Shown piece after piece: positions 10,504-22,190 of a stretch of DNA of 64,000 bases. This DNA comes from Rutstroemia sp. NJR-2017a BVV2 (lineage: Eukaryota; Ascomycota; Leotiomycetes; Helotiales; Rutstroemiaceae). The translations under genes were made by a program, and so were the position numbers. Position 1 is the stretch's first letter; every line of letters begins with the position of its first letter. The stretch spans positions 372,001 through 436,000 of the forward strand of contig NJPS01000011.1 in the NCBI GenBank assembly GCA_002946415.1, read 5' to 3'. The notes under the pieces are model-generated. The model did no database searches, had not been told where the DNA came from, and was given only the letters and a program-made list of their open reading frames with translations.

Positions 10504-11897
10504 TGTTCTGGATACTGCTTGTAGGTGAAAGTACTTATTGATTCTGAAAGCGAAGTCGCAATCAAAGAGTTAGTTGTAGAAAAGCTGTTCAAGTGGAGAG
10601 GTTGTGCTGCAGAGTGTCATTACTTAAGAGAATGAAGGATGCAGTCGAAAATTAGTCGTAGAGAACCAACATGTTGGAACCCATTCGGAAGATTAATCAC
10701 GATTCTACGAACCTCAATGCTGACAGAGCATATTAGGTACAGTACATTTCAATTGCTTGTGAACCCCCTTTTTCTTTCGCCAGCAGAATGATTTACCATT
10801 TCTATTTTCGTCTACATTTCACAAACAATACTGTAGCATCCGTGGTCACTGTCAGCCGTGCACGCACGAGCAAGGATGTAATCATGTGCGCTGACGCTGA
10901 GTTCCTACAAAATAATACCTACAGTGTGTCAGCGTCTCTTCTTATTTCACTTGTGGGGTTTTTAATGAAACTAATGGCACGTGGACTAATCCCTCATTCC
11001 TCATTCCAGCTCTCTATTATTTGTGTTATACTCAGCCTTATGTAGGAATATACACAGAGGACGAACGTTGCTTTCTTTCATTTCCTGTCTCACGAAGTTA
11101 CGAGATACTCATAGTTGTTGACCCTCACTGTCATGATTACGAAGCGCAGTGGAGATATACATTCTGTAGGAATGTTTGGTCATGATTTTGAGGTGCAATT
11201 CAGCACTTGCGGCGACTCGTTCGAGCCCCCAAGTCCATCCTGAGAGCCTTTTCCAGCTTTGACCGAGTAGCGGCATTCTTTTCCGCTATGCAAAGCTTAA
11301 CATGTTCTTTACGGATGAGGACTCGGATTCTGAGATGTGGATAGCAACATAATCTCCAAGCTTTTAGTCATATTCGCTGACTCTCACTACCATTATTAGG
11401 AAGTGGAGACACACATTCTCTAGGAATGTCTGATGAGGATTTCGAGATGCAATCTAGTACTTGCGGTGACTCGTTCGAACGCCCAATTCCCTCCTGATAG
11501 CCTTTTCCAGCTTTGACAGAGCAGCAGCACGCCGGCATCTTCTTTCGCTATACAGAATCTACTACATTCTTTGAAGATGAGGATTCTGAGATGTGGATAG
11601 CAACATAATCTCCAAGCTGTTAGTCATGGTCGCTGACTCTCACTACAATAATCACGAAGTGGAGATATACATTTTGTAGGAATATGTGATGAGGACTCTG
11701 AGATGAAGAGAGTAACATACTCTCCAAGCCTTGAGTATATAGACACTGTCTTCTCACGATATAGAACCTACTGCCTCATCATCACTTCGTCACAGTCTCT
11801 ACCTCATCTCATATCTTCTCTGTCTCTATCTTATATCTTCTCTGTTCATCTTATATCTTCTCACATCTTCTCACTCAGAGTCACTCACTTCGCAAAT
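10504..11897. promoter_or_regulatory. Intergenic region with tandem repeats, upstream of the secreted nuclease
   Basis: No gene seen. The right half is taken up by the repeat array listed separately. The last 140 bases before the nuclease start are CT-rich with several copies of tctcatatcttctc-like sequence. Confidence 0.5.
11120..11735 (+). repeat. Tandem array of about 257-bp units (2.4 copies)
   Basis: The phrase gactctcact (or gaccctcact) recurs at 11120, 11379 and 11635, giving periods of 259 and 256. Shared blocks follow in the same order in each unit: gaagtggagatatacatt, tgtaggaatg, acttgcggtgactcgttcga, agccttttccagcttt, and gatgtggatagcaacataat. The third unit is partial and ends at the nuclease leader. 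Copies differ by scattered substitutions and small indels, so the duplication is not recent. No protein-coding potential is apparent. Confidence 0.85.
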
Positions 11898-12799
11898 ATG
11901 CAGCTCACCACCTTCATTCCTCTAGCAGCCCTTCTCTCCCTACAAATCTCCTCCGTTCTCGCCGCCCCAGTGGAAGTAGAACCTATTGAAGCATCCTCCG
12001 ACTTAGAAAAGCGCGCCACCGGCACCCAAAACGACCCTTTCATCCTCGACATTCCCTGCGGCGACTTCGTCGAAGTATGCGAAGCTCAATGCATCGCCAT
12101 TCTCTGTTTCGGCGCGCCTCAAATTCTGTACGTCTCTCTCCCACCTAACCACATCCACTACTCTTTTTAGACATATCCTGAGAGTATCTAACAACAACCA
12201 GACAATACGGCGGCCCCGGCTCCAGCACTGCCCAACGAAGCGCCGCCGGCGCGAGCTCCAGCCCCTTCTCCGGAACCCTCGCATCCATAGGCAACGGCAA
12301 AACCGTCTCCATACCCGACCCAGCATGGACGAGTCCAGAAGACACCACCAACGCATGCTCCACGCAAGGCGGAATCGGAACACTGATTGCCCCCGTCCTC
12401 GCCAAGCACAACTCAAGTACGTACCCGTTCCTCCTCCTCCTTCTTCCTCAAACCCAAAACCTGACCCAACCCACAGAAGAAGGATCGAAAGTCTCCGGAC
12501 AGCTCAGCACCAACAAGGTGGCGAAAGACCAGTACTTTAAGAAGAATTACAGCAATGCTGGGTAAGATGAGAGATGCTAGACTTGCTATTATTGTCCGCT
12601 GATAAGATATTGTAGGAAATATTGTACAGCCTTGATGGGAAAGCAGCCGGCGTCGTCGGTTTGTTCGGCTACGGCGCCGGCTTCGGATCAGATCAACTAT
12701 ATGTATAGACGCACGAGTAAGAAGGAGGGGAACTCGTTTATTTGGCAACACGTCAAGTATCCTACGGATAAATGGGCGAAGAACTTTCCTGGTTACTAG
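11898..12799 (+). CDS. Secreted NucA/NucB-type deoxyribonuclease-like protein
   Basis: Four exons, 11898-12127, 12202-12416, 12477-12561 and 12616-12799, encode 237 residues. Residues 1-22 are a signal peptide (MQLTTFIPLAALLSLQISSV). A Kex2-type KR site follows in SSDLEKRATGTQ, so a propeptide is likely. The mature part has FILDIPCGDFVEVCEAQC, CFGAPQ then QYGGPGSSTAQRSAAGA, DDTTNACSTQGG-like text (PEDTTNACSTQGGIGTLIA) and KEGNSFIWQHVKYPTDKWAK near the C terminus. The paired Cys residues and the NACS plus terminal KEG...HV pattern match fungal secreted proteins with a DNase NucA/NucB domain. It would act outside the cell on DNA; catalysis is inferred from family only. Confidence 0.75.
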
Positions 12800-12880
12800 A
12801 TGGGTCATGCCTCATGATACAGATATGTGGGATACTGTTGGGGCTGTAGAAAGTTCTTAATTGGGCTAGGAATGTACGGG

Positions 12881-12999
12881 TTTGGATTTCAATTGCATTG
12901 GTTAGATTTCGGTGGCATTGGTTAGATTTCAGTTCTTTGGTTAGATTTTGGTGGTATTGGTTTGCTTTCAGTTATTTTGGTTAGTTTTCAGTTGTATTA
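12881..12999 (+). repeat. Six degenerate 20-bp tandem repeats
   Basis: The 3' flank of the nuclease gene contains six consecutive copies of a unit close to ttagatttcggtggcattgg, each 19-21 bases. They lie in or just after the likely 3' untranslated region. No coding function is seen. Confidence 0.75.
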
Positions 13000-13156
13000 G
13001 TATAGACAAGAGTCGAATATATAGAGATTCAAAGAGTAGTTACCTATGCAGCTGCCGCATGGTCACGGTAGTAGCTTCGTTTCTACTTCCGCAAAACGCC
13101 GAATATGGGGTGATATGAGTGAGTTCAATGGGACGTTCGAATGTGAAGCGCATGTA

Positions 13157-14268
13157 TTATTCTTCTTCTCCTGCATAACCTCCCCGTTGCAAAGCCCGAA
13201 CCATCGACGCACCCCTATTTCTCAAAGCCTCCTGCACCCAGCTCGGCCAACCTTTTATGGTCGCTGCCCATGCATAACTACCCGGTAGAAAAACCCGCTT
13301 GCTTCTCCCTTCCAGGATGCACTTCACAATACTATCTGCCACCTCGTTCGCCTTCAATGTCGGCTCATTCCAATTCTTTGCCGTGGTGAGAAACTTGGTC
13401 ATCGGCGTATCTATCCAACTCGGGTGGAAAATCGATGTCCGGACCTTTTTCGCGCCGTAGATGTGTCTGATTTCCTGTGATAGACCCTCATGGAACGCGA
13501 GAGCAGATGACTTCGCTTGAGAGTACGAGACGTTGAGAGGAATTGTGACGAAACTGGCCATGGAGCATATGGTGATGATATGGCCGTGATTGTTCTGTAT
13601 CATGTTTGGTAGGAAGTTCTTTACAAGGTAGAAATGTGCAATGGTATTGATATCAAACATTGCGTGATATTCATGATACTCCGTGTCCAGAAGTGGCTTG
13701 CCACACGCTATCCCAGCATTGTTGAGCAAAATGGTGGGATGTCCCATAGCGTTGCGGATATTGGCACAGGTATCTGCTATATCGGCGTGTTTGGAAAGAT
13801 CACATTGGAAGAATTGAGCAGTTTTACCTATATGTCATGAAGTTCCTCAGTTATTGTCATTTGAGCGACTGATTTGAGGCTATTGGACATACCTATTTCA
13901 TATTTTGGTTTTACAATGTCAACAATAGCTACCGAGATACCTCTGCGGCATAGATCCTGTGTGACAAGCTCTCCGATACCACTAGATCCTCCCGTAACAA
14001 CTACCACTTCTTTGGTCCAGTCGTAAGCATCAGAGTTCCAATTGTTCAGAATCCGGTCTGAGAGAAAGCCGTTGATTCTGCGTATGAGCCCTAGGCCAAA
14101 TAGCATGCCCAGCACTGAAGTTTCCTTGTCATAGATGAGCGTTTGGGCAAGAGAGAATTGCTGGAAATACAAGGAGATTAAGTACAGAGGCGCGGTGATG
14201 AGCGGTTCAAAGACAGCATTAACAAGCCAGTCAGCAAGAGAAATAACAAAAGTCAGAGACGATGCCAT
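13157..14268 (-). CDS. Short-chain dehydrogenase/reductase (retinol dehydrogenase 10-like)
   Basis: Exons 13893-14268 and 13157-13827 (intron gtatgt...tatag) give 348 residues. After a hydrophobic N-terminal region (about 5-60), probably a membrane anchor, the classical SDR motifs appear: the cofactor loop VTGGSSGIGE at 91-100, NNAG at 161-164, Ser214, and the catalytic Tyr227 and Lys231 in YSQAK. Length and anchor resemble the RDH10/17-beta-HSD11 group, which oxidises or reduces lipid alcohols and steroids at the ER or lipid droplets. The frame stays open upstream to another ATG at 14421. I prefer the Met at 14268 because MASSLTF begins the region resembling relatives. Substrate unknown. Confidence 0.87.
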
Positions 14269-14971
14269 CGTTGTTTCTTGTATCAGGGTAAGATTGACGG
14301 TGGAACAGTACGGAGTAGAGAACACGCCAATTTGAAAGAGCTCGGGATTATTATAACCAAACCAGAAGCTGCCCACTGTAGCTGCTGTGCTGTCAGTGGT
14401 CGAGATGTGCGATTGCATCACTATAGGCCCTCGTGGCCGGGTATCCCGGATTGGCTTACCCGGCTTACACTAAATTCTCTCGCGGTACAGGGGGCGTTTC
14501 AGGCACTTGGGTTCTGAAATTGCCATTAGAGGTCGTCCTACTGAGATTTATCGTTGTTCATCTATTCTGAGATAGGCATTTAGTAGAAAACTATAGTAAA
14601 CCTAGCAGGTGAGATGAGATGAAATGAAACGGGATAGGACGGCTTTGGTCACGTGGGTATAGAACATAAAGTGTGACTTCCAGGCTGTCACACCTGATAT
14701 TCGGAATCTGGACAGAGTATAGAGTATCGACTTGAGCATTCAGCTCACTCAGAAAGGAAGTCTCGTAATGCATTGTAGACTTGTCCTGCAAAGCAATGGT
14801 CGACGGTTTTGTCTGCTCTCCGATATCTCGAATAGCCAGGCTTGCGGTCCTGGACATGCAGTAGAAACTTTAACTTTTATTCTATATGCCGAACCTGGTT
14901 CTCAACCATACACACTCTATCTCTACGCATAACCTTGCCTAAACCTCTATATCAACGTCTCAACACTTCTT

Positions 14972-16053
14972 CTAAAATCCATCTTTCTTAATCCCCCTCC
15001 CCTCTTCGTCCTTCAACCTCTCCTGATTCATTTTCACCCACCATCCATGCGTCTCGTCCTTCCCGATGAATTCTCCTTTCTCGTTCATCTCATTCCATGG
15101 TTTCGGCGCCAATATGTAGTGCATATTCTTCACCTTGTCGTCTCTCCAGATCTGCGGGTGCACACCCTCCCACCGCAGCGTCTTGAGCGCGTTATAGATA
15201 TATGGGAGCGGCACCCAGCGATTCTTGAAGAGATCCGAGAGCAGCGACTGGTCTGCGAAGTCAAGATCGATGGCTGCGTCGGAGGAGAGGTAGTCCAGGA
15301 TTAGCTGGTAGACTGTGGATGAGGGGTTCACGACTTGGAGTCCGCCGTTCATGAAGCCGAGGGGGGAGGTGTCCGGTGGGGGCCCGGTGGTTTGCGCCTC
15401 ATCGGGAGTGTTATGTTGGGATGTGAAGGCGCAGTTTTCGGGGACCCTGGAAGGGTTTTGGTCAGAAAGAGTTCTGCTGCGCAGTATGAATAGGAAAGGG
15501 GGGAAAGTAAACGTACCAGTCAGCAGGATAATGCTTCTTCTTTAACGGATTACACACACAAGCATGACCCGCGGCAAAGACTCTCTTCCCTTTGCCGCCT
15601 ACTTCTGGCGCATCCAATTCCATTTCCATCAGCTCATCCATGTTTTGCAAAGCCATCATATCGCTGTCGAGTTGCACGACTCGTTCATATTCGACGAGGC
15701 TGAAGGGTGCGAGCTTGCTCCAGCAATCGTAGAAGCGCGGATCATTGGAATAGTCTTTTCCGACTTTGGGGAGGAGATATTCGATGCGCTGTTTTGGGAT
15801 TCCGCGCGCTTCCAGGGCGGCGTGCCCCTCGGGTGGGAAGGTATCGGTGTAGAGAGCGACGAGGGGGTATTTGGAGTTGTGTTTTTTGAGGGAGTAGTCG
15901 AGGGTGAGGAGGCCGGAGAGGTAGGCGGTATTGGTTATGAGGGTCGTCCAGACTGAAGATGTATTTGTTAGTTGAGGGGAATCTCGAAAGGCTCTGCATG
16001 ATATTCATGGACGTACCCTTCTTCGACTCGGTGACTCTCTCGTGGTTTGTCAT
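14972..16053 (-). CDS. Glycosyltransferase family 8 protein (galactinol synthase/glycogenin-like)
   Basis: Exons 16017-16053, 15517-15952 and 14972-15446 encode 315 residues. The start MTNHERVTESKKVWTTLIT leads into a nucleotide-sugar-binding strand, then YPLVALYTD, and the metal-binding D-x-D motif LDSDMM with Asp108 and Asp110. Later motifs are HACVCNP, FMNGGLQVVNPS, and DFADQSLLSDLF, the typical GT8 pattern of a second strand and DQ-rich helix. The length suits fungal GT8 enzymes. There is no signal peptide, so it is probably cytosolic. Acceptor unknown; sugar transfer from a UDP-sugar is inferred. The first exon is only 37 nt. Confidence 0.85.
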
Positions 16054-16880
16054 TTTCCTGAAATGATACAATACAGTATGCGACAATGCGACGGAAGTAG
16101 TTTAGAGATGCAAATTAGAGGAAGGATTATGAGGATTTATTCAGAGAGCGTTATACTTCCAGAAGTCGATACTCGGGTTTGGTAGGAGAAGAAGAAGAAA
16201 TGTCGTGGGTGAACTATTGGACAGATTCGCATCACCCATTTATGAACCCTTCAAATAAGCCCCTCCTTGCGCCTTCGGACCCTGAGCCTCACCAAATTCA
16301 TCCCAACCATGCCGAACATCCAAACCGCCAAGAGACGAACGCGTCAATGGTTGCTATCTGTAGCTACATGCCCCATGCCCCTTTTCCTCGATGTCTGAAG
16401 TTGCAGAATCCGCAAATGAAAATCCTCAAACGACTTCATTCGCGTCCGATATTCACGATTCACGATTCACGATCCCGCCCACCATGCGGTTTCGAGATTC
16501 CGAGGATCCCCCACTTCGCGCAGAAATCGAACGCTTATCCATTGGCCAGCGAGAGTGCATCCCTGTACATTCTGCAAACACAGTCCACTCTGCGGTCCTG
16601 CTAGTGAAACGCAGGGTTCATTCAGTTACATCTTACATAATCGGTAGAAAGTGTAAAAGCGTAACTACCAAGTCCTCTGCCCAAAGACTCCAGTCGAGAT
16701 ATTTCTAAAAATGTCACAGCTGCGACAACAGGCAATATCAATCCGAGATACTGATACCAGCTAGACGTTGTTTGAGCATTTCCCCACTACCAGGTGTCCG
16801 CTGCTGCTGATTTCCATTGCGGTTCGCTTCATGGGCGCGTGTACATGTGGGAGGACGACTGGTGAATCCGAACTTGCGAC
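16054..16880. promoter_or_regulatory. Shared upstream region of GT8 and the carrier gene
   Basis: The two flanking genes are divergent, so this 0.8 kb should contain both promoters. No gene seen; the frames across 16179-16708 look random. A short attcacg direct repeat lies near 16450-16475. Confidence 0.5.
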
Positions 16881-18043
16881 ATGGCGACTCCGATGCAGTC
16901 TACTCAGCCGGTGCGAGGGCTGCCGCAAGTAGGGAATCAGAGTGGGAAGGGGGTGGAGAAGAGTGATGCGAAGAATTATAGGGGGTTTGTAGCGGGTATC
17001 TTCTCGGGTGTGTCGAAACTGGCTGGTGAGTCTGTATTCCCTCTGGTCTTTACTTTTGTGCTTCTATTTTAGAATGCAAAACTTGGGATGGATGACGTCG
17101 GATATCATTTCGTCTTGGGACAGAACCCAATTCACCTATCACCAATGACCTCTATAGCTAATCTTCCACCTCCCTAGTCGGTCACCCCTTCGACACCATC
17201 AAAGTCCGTCTCCAAACCTCCACCGCATCCCAATTCAACGGCCCTCTCGAATGTCTCCTCCTCACCCTCCGCAAAGAAGGTGTCCCGGGACTGTACAAAG
17301 GCGCCACCCCGCCTCTGATCGGCTGGATATTCATGGACAGCATCATGCTCGGTTCCTTAACATTCTACCGCAAACTGCTCCATGAATCCCTCTTCTCCCC
17401 GACCCGCATGGCCGCCACACCATCCAGTCTCGCGCGGCTAGACTCACCTCAAATCCACAAACTCCCTAGTCTCGGCCATGCCCTCGCAGGCGTCATGGCG
17501 GGTGCCACCGTGTCCTTCATCGCCGCCCCCGTCGAGCACCTCAAAGCGCGTCTGCAGATCCAGTACTCGAGCAAGAAGTCCGAGCGCCTGTATAGCGGAC
17601 CCATCGACGCCGCGCGCAAAATCTACCGGTACCACGGTATACGCGGTCTATATCACGGGTTGAGCGCTACGTTGTTCTTCCGCAGTTTCTTCTTCTTCTG
17701 GTGGGGCAGCTACGATGTGTTCACACGGCTCTTGTCCGAGAACACGAAATTGAGCACGCCGGCGGTGAATTTCTGGGCCGGGGGGCTCAGCGCACAGGTA
17801 TTTTGGATGACGTCGTATCCGTCGGATGTGGTGAAGCAGAGGATAATGACGGATCCGTTGGCGGGGGGGTTGAATGATGGGGTGAGGCGGTTTCGGGGGT
17901 GGAAAGATGCTGCGAGGGCGGTGTACCAGGAGAGTGGGTGGAGGGGTTATTGGAGGGGCTTTGTTCCGTGTTTTTTGAGAGCTTTTCCAGCGAATGCAGT
18001 TGCACTGGTGGCTTTTGAGGGGGTAATGAGAGCGCTTCCGTAA
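16881..18043 (+). CDS. Mitochondrial carrier family (SLC25) protein, YMC1/ORT1-like
   Basis: Exons 16881-17025 and 17178-18043 give 336 residues. Three carrier signatures are clear: HPFDTIKVRLQT (Pro52, Asp54, Lys57), APVEHLKARLQ in the second repeat and YPSDVVKQRIM in the third, each followed by a GxxGLYxG-type segment such as GVPGLYKGATPPL and GIRGLYHGLS. Each repeat carries two membrane helices. The protein would exchange metabolites across the inner mitochondrial membrane. The pattern fits the amino-acid/acylcarnitine branch (YMC1, ORT1, CRC1), but the substrate cannot be fixed from these motifs. The second signature has Glu-His-Leu-Lys rather than Asp, as in several of these carriers. 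Confidence 0.9.
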
Positions 18044-18611
18044 AAGCTAGGGCTTTCTGCAGAAGAAGAGACTGTGGATGCTGAGCAGATGGCTCTACGG
18101 TTCATGATTACTTGTATTGTATTTGCATTCAGCACGGCGTAGAGGAACTTGGCGTTTGGGTCAGACGGCATGCGTCCGTCCCTACATGATAGATTGTCAC
18201 ACCATACCACAGCACTATAGATATTAGAACTCAACTCAGCATAACTCAGCAATACAACATTGCATCAACTTTATCTATCCTTACACTGTAAATCCGTGAA
18301 AATAACACCTGCATGCAATAATCACAGTATAATTTTAATATTCAAAGCCAGGGTATCATGACTTTCTCTTATTCAAGTATTACAACATCGTTTGTACTAC
18401 AACGTTTAACGCCATGCATGCAGTCAGACAACGCTACCGTATTCAATGCACACCAAAAATCTAAAATCTGACATCAGTCTTCCCCGTGTACATGGTAAAC
18501 GCCATCGCGCCGTTCCCTCATCCTATCGATTCTTCTCTCGTCTTTTGGGGAGAATAATATCGTATCTTACACCTCCGACCTTCACCTCATTCCCACAATC
18601 TCCCCAGTAAC
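18044..18611. other. Intergenic region between convergent genes
   Basis: No gene seen. It holds the 3' flanks of the carrier gene and of the convergent NUP85. Confidence 0.5.
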
Positions 18612-21600
18612 TCACAACCCGCCATCCGCCTGCCTCAACCACGCTCTCGCCAAATCCTTCGCCAGCCCCAGCCTCAAAACCCTCAGCACCTCCTCCGCCC
18701 CCATCCCCACCCTGACTCTCTCTCTCCAATCCCAGCCCCTCTTAATCTCCCCCTTACTCAACAACCCACTCTCCTGCAAGCCCCTCTGCAACTGACTCGC
18801 CACCATCGAGCTCCCCGCCATCGAAAAGCTGCCACCTAGCCCCCCCTCCGACGACTGCCTTAACAAATCCATCGGCCCCGCGCCCTTCAACCCCGCCTTT
18901 GACGCAATAACCGCGTCGAGAAAATCGCTGCACCCGCTATAGATGCGCGGGCCCACGCCCTGGATATCTTCGATTGCGCGGAGCAGGACGTCGATGTGGG
19001 GGGTCTTGAGGAGGAAATCGGGCTGGTTGACGAAAGGCATGGCTTCGCCTAGCAGCGCGAGGATGTACTCTATAGGGACGACGGCCTCGCGGTCTTCGTC
19101 GTAGAGGCCGCCTCGGATTTTGTCGTCCGCGCTGATGATCAGGGCCAGGAGCGCGTTTGCTGCTTCTGTTTTGCGGGCGATGGGACCCAGGGAGGGTTTT
19201 TGGCCGGGGGAGAGGTGCAGGTGCTCGTCGCGGAGGGTGTAGAATTTGCGGAGGGTGGCGTAGCCGCTGAGGGAGGTGTGGACGAGGTTTGCGGCGTCGA
19301 GGTCCATGCCGGACATTTCTTCAAGGGCGCTGGCGGGGGAGGAGAGGAGCCGTTGGAGGTGGTCGTCGAGTGCGGATTCTGGGGGGTAGGCGGTAGAATA
19401 CACTAAGCAGAAGGTCATGAGGGTGTCGAGGACATCTTTCACTTTGGGTATATTGTGAGCCAGTGCGTAATACCATAAAGCTTCACCGTAACGCTGCGTG
19501 TCTCTTGCGAGAGAATTTGCATAGTTCTATGAATCGTTAGCAATTGATGAGACTCGATATTATGGATATGCATACCATAGCGGTAGTCTCGGCTTTATTG
19601 CTCATGCCGAGATCATTCAATAACCTCCACAATTTATCGACAACACCAGCTGTGTCCAGGGTGATCTTTTCCATCAGCTCCTCAACGATTTGTTCGGACC
19701 TGTCAGTAGAATCCAATCTACCCAAGACAGCGATTGCCAGCTCCCAACCTTCCCGTTTGACCTCACTTGGGCCTACTACAGCGGCCACTAGTCCCAGCTT
19801 GAATAAACCGTTCGCATATGAAATGAGGGTGACATCTTTAACGCTATCAGGCTGCGATGTCCCAAACGCTCCAAGAACATCCATCGCTTCTGCATCAAGT
19901 TCCATGTTAAGAAGAGCTTGTGGTTCAGCCCGTGGAAGCCATCCCGCCAAAGAAGCCACTTCAGCAAGCGCAGATGCTACAGGCAATGACCATGATCGTA
20001 CAATGGTAATTACAGCTTCAGCATCACCTTCAAAGAGACAAGCTAAGCCTACCTCAACTGGGTCCATGCTATTGACTTGGAAGTCAGTATGATGTCCAGA
20101 TGCTGCATGGAACGCACGTCGCAGTCTACGAAGATCAGTATCTGCCTCATGGTCGGAAGTAGATGCGCGGAGACTACTGATTGATCGGCCTGGGGCTAAT
20201 CGTTTGTTGTCCTTGTTCTCATCACGCCAAACCAACAACGCAATAGTGGCTTCGCACCAGTCTTGAGCATTCTCAACAATTGCTACCGAGTCTCCCAAAA
20301 CGATGCCATATAGTGTTAACAGATTCTGGTAGATATTCCATGGCACTTGGCTCGCAGCTTTCTTTGCAAGTTTGCTATAGTTTCCCGATCGACCAAGATT
20401 CGAAGTCGACCCAGCGAAACTCTCCATGCCGAAGGTAATCTCCTTTCGACTCCCCCCTTCTGCGAAAGTTTTGAGGTCTTCCAGAGCTTGGGAGATTCGT
20501 AGTCGGAACAGGGTCCAATCAGTTCCACGAACATTCCAATCCCCCTTCACGGCAGGGCATAAAGAGAGGACGCTTATGGCATCATCGGCCACCTTTTCTA
20601 CGTTGGCAAGAGCTGCACCGCCGTAGCCACGTTGTCCACCCTGGTCGTTGATTTCTTCTGTACCTGCCCATGCATACTTCCACCCCGCACTCTTGAGACA
20701 ATTGACAGCAGCAACTACCTTTCCACGAAGAAGATTGTTGTGTATCGTGTTCCAGAATAAATGATGGGCTGAAGGGCTAGGCCTGTTGGCTGAAATCTCT
20801 TCAAGCTGGTTGGGGAATGGATCATGATATTCGTCTAGCCATTCAAGCATGATTTGGGGCAGAGGCCTGATTACGGTCTCAAATCCCTTTTGAGCCGGCT
20901 TAGAATGGTGAATTTGTAAAGCAAGATGGGCTAGGAAGTTAGCCTTTGAGAAATCTGAAGCGCCCGGACCGGGACCAATGACTGCTGCATATTCTTCGTT
21001 GTTATAATTTGCCGTTCGTTCGTCGAAGTCTTTCCAGAATTCTGTAAGCTCACTGGGTATTGTTGCTAAGGCGCGCTGTAGCATCTGCTCGTTATCCGAC
21101 TTGACAACCCCTTCATCATATAGCTTCGCAATGATTGACTCTGTCTTCAATACAAGATCGTGACCTTCGTCCACCTCAGGTATTCCAAGCGCATTCGCGA
21201 GATCTTTGGCTATCCTCGAGAAATCCGAAGGTTTCGATTTTTCTGATTGTGAACGCGCCAAAGAGTCTCTGAAATCCACCAATTGGTTTCCTTTACTCTG
21301 TCGAAAATTACCAGATGTCGCGCCGGTGTACTCTGAATTGCTATGGCCAAATTTACTTCGTTTGGATTTCGTCCCGCGCGAGTCGGACCGGTAGTCATCC
21401 ATTTCCTCGTCCTCATATTGACCATCCTCGTCCATTTCGTCCTCACCGGCGCCGCTGGAATACATATCATCGTAGCGCCTCGAAGATTGGGTATTATCCT
21501 CATCCTCGGGCTCTTCCTCTTCACTTTCAAAAGATGGGGATCGCAAGCTCCGTTGTGGTTGCCGAGAAGCGTTACCATACGCGGGCCTTTTCTGCGCTCT

Positions 21601-21891
21601 GGCGGCTGGTCGCGAGAATACGGGTGATGAAAAGCTGGGGCTCTGTAGCTCCGGTTCGTCGTCGTAGGCGGATTGTTGTGAGTAGGAGAAGGACTTATTC
21701 GGAGTCGGACTGCGCATCGAACTTCCGTAGGACGATGGTGCCGGACCTGCAGGCGTGAACGATCCAACTGAAGAGGGTGGAAGTCCAGCTGGGGTGGTCG
21801 ACGCATTCGTTGAAGTTGCAAATGAGAACGCATTATTCGTACTTCTGCTCGGTGTCGAGGGAGGACTCGACGAATATTGGTATCCAGGCAT
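18612..21891 (-). CDS. NUP85: Nucleoporin NUP85 (Nup84/Y-complex)
   Basis: Exons 19576-21891 and 18612-19526 are joined in frame by a 49-nt intron and encode 1076 residues. The first 200 or so residues are Ser/Pro/Thr-rich and then acidic (SEEEEPEDEDN), probably disordered. The rest is helical. It contains an ALA/LLxGDxxAV-type solenoid with LARSQSEKSKPSDF, YKAW-like VPWNIYQNLLTLYGIVLGDS, NMELDAEAMDVLG, and the conserved C-terminal block NYANSLARDTQRYGEALWYY. This is the signature of the ACE1-fold Nup85 scaffold, a structural part of the nuclear pore Y-complex needed for mRNA export. The long disordered N terminus is typical of filamentous fungi. The gene is divergent from gamma-tubulin. Confidence 0.85.
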
Positions 21892-22190
21892 CTTGAGGAT
21901 GCGACCTGTCTAAAGACAAGAGCGTAGTGTTTCTCGAGCTTTGTGCCAAAAATCTTTTGAGTTGAATTGGTTGATGGGGTACGACAATGTCCCAGTACCA
22001 AAAAGAATTGTTTGTTGTTCGTGTCGTAGCTGTAGAGATTCACCAAAAAGTTCATGAACAACCCCTGCCCAATTATTTTCAGAAGCATAGCATCGCGAGA
22101 GCTAGCGCGGAAGCTCGATCAACGCGTCAACAAGGGACCAAAGTCTGATATTGTGCACAATACAGTTGTTGCAGATTTGGTGATAATATA
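21892..22190. promoter_or_regulatory. Bidirectional promoter between NUP85 and gamma-tubulin
   Basis: Only 299 bases separate the two start codons, which face away from each other. Both leaders and any shared control elements must lie here. I see no clear TATA box. Confidence 0.6.

Noticed and set aside
11211..11235. tRNA B-box-like gttcgagcccc in the repeat units
   Set aside because: No A-box or cloverleaf stems at the right distance, and the second unit has changed bases.
14269..14421. Upstream ATG of the short-chain dehydrogenase
   Set aside because: The extension is in frame but not hydrophobic in the expected way, and the Met at 14268 gives the usual N-terminal anchor.
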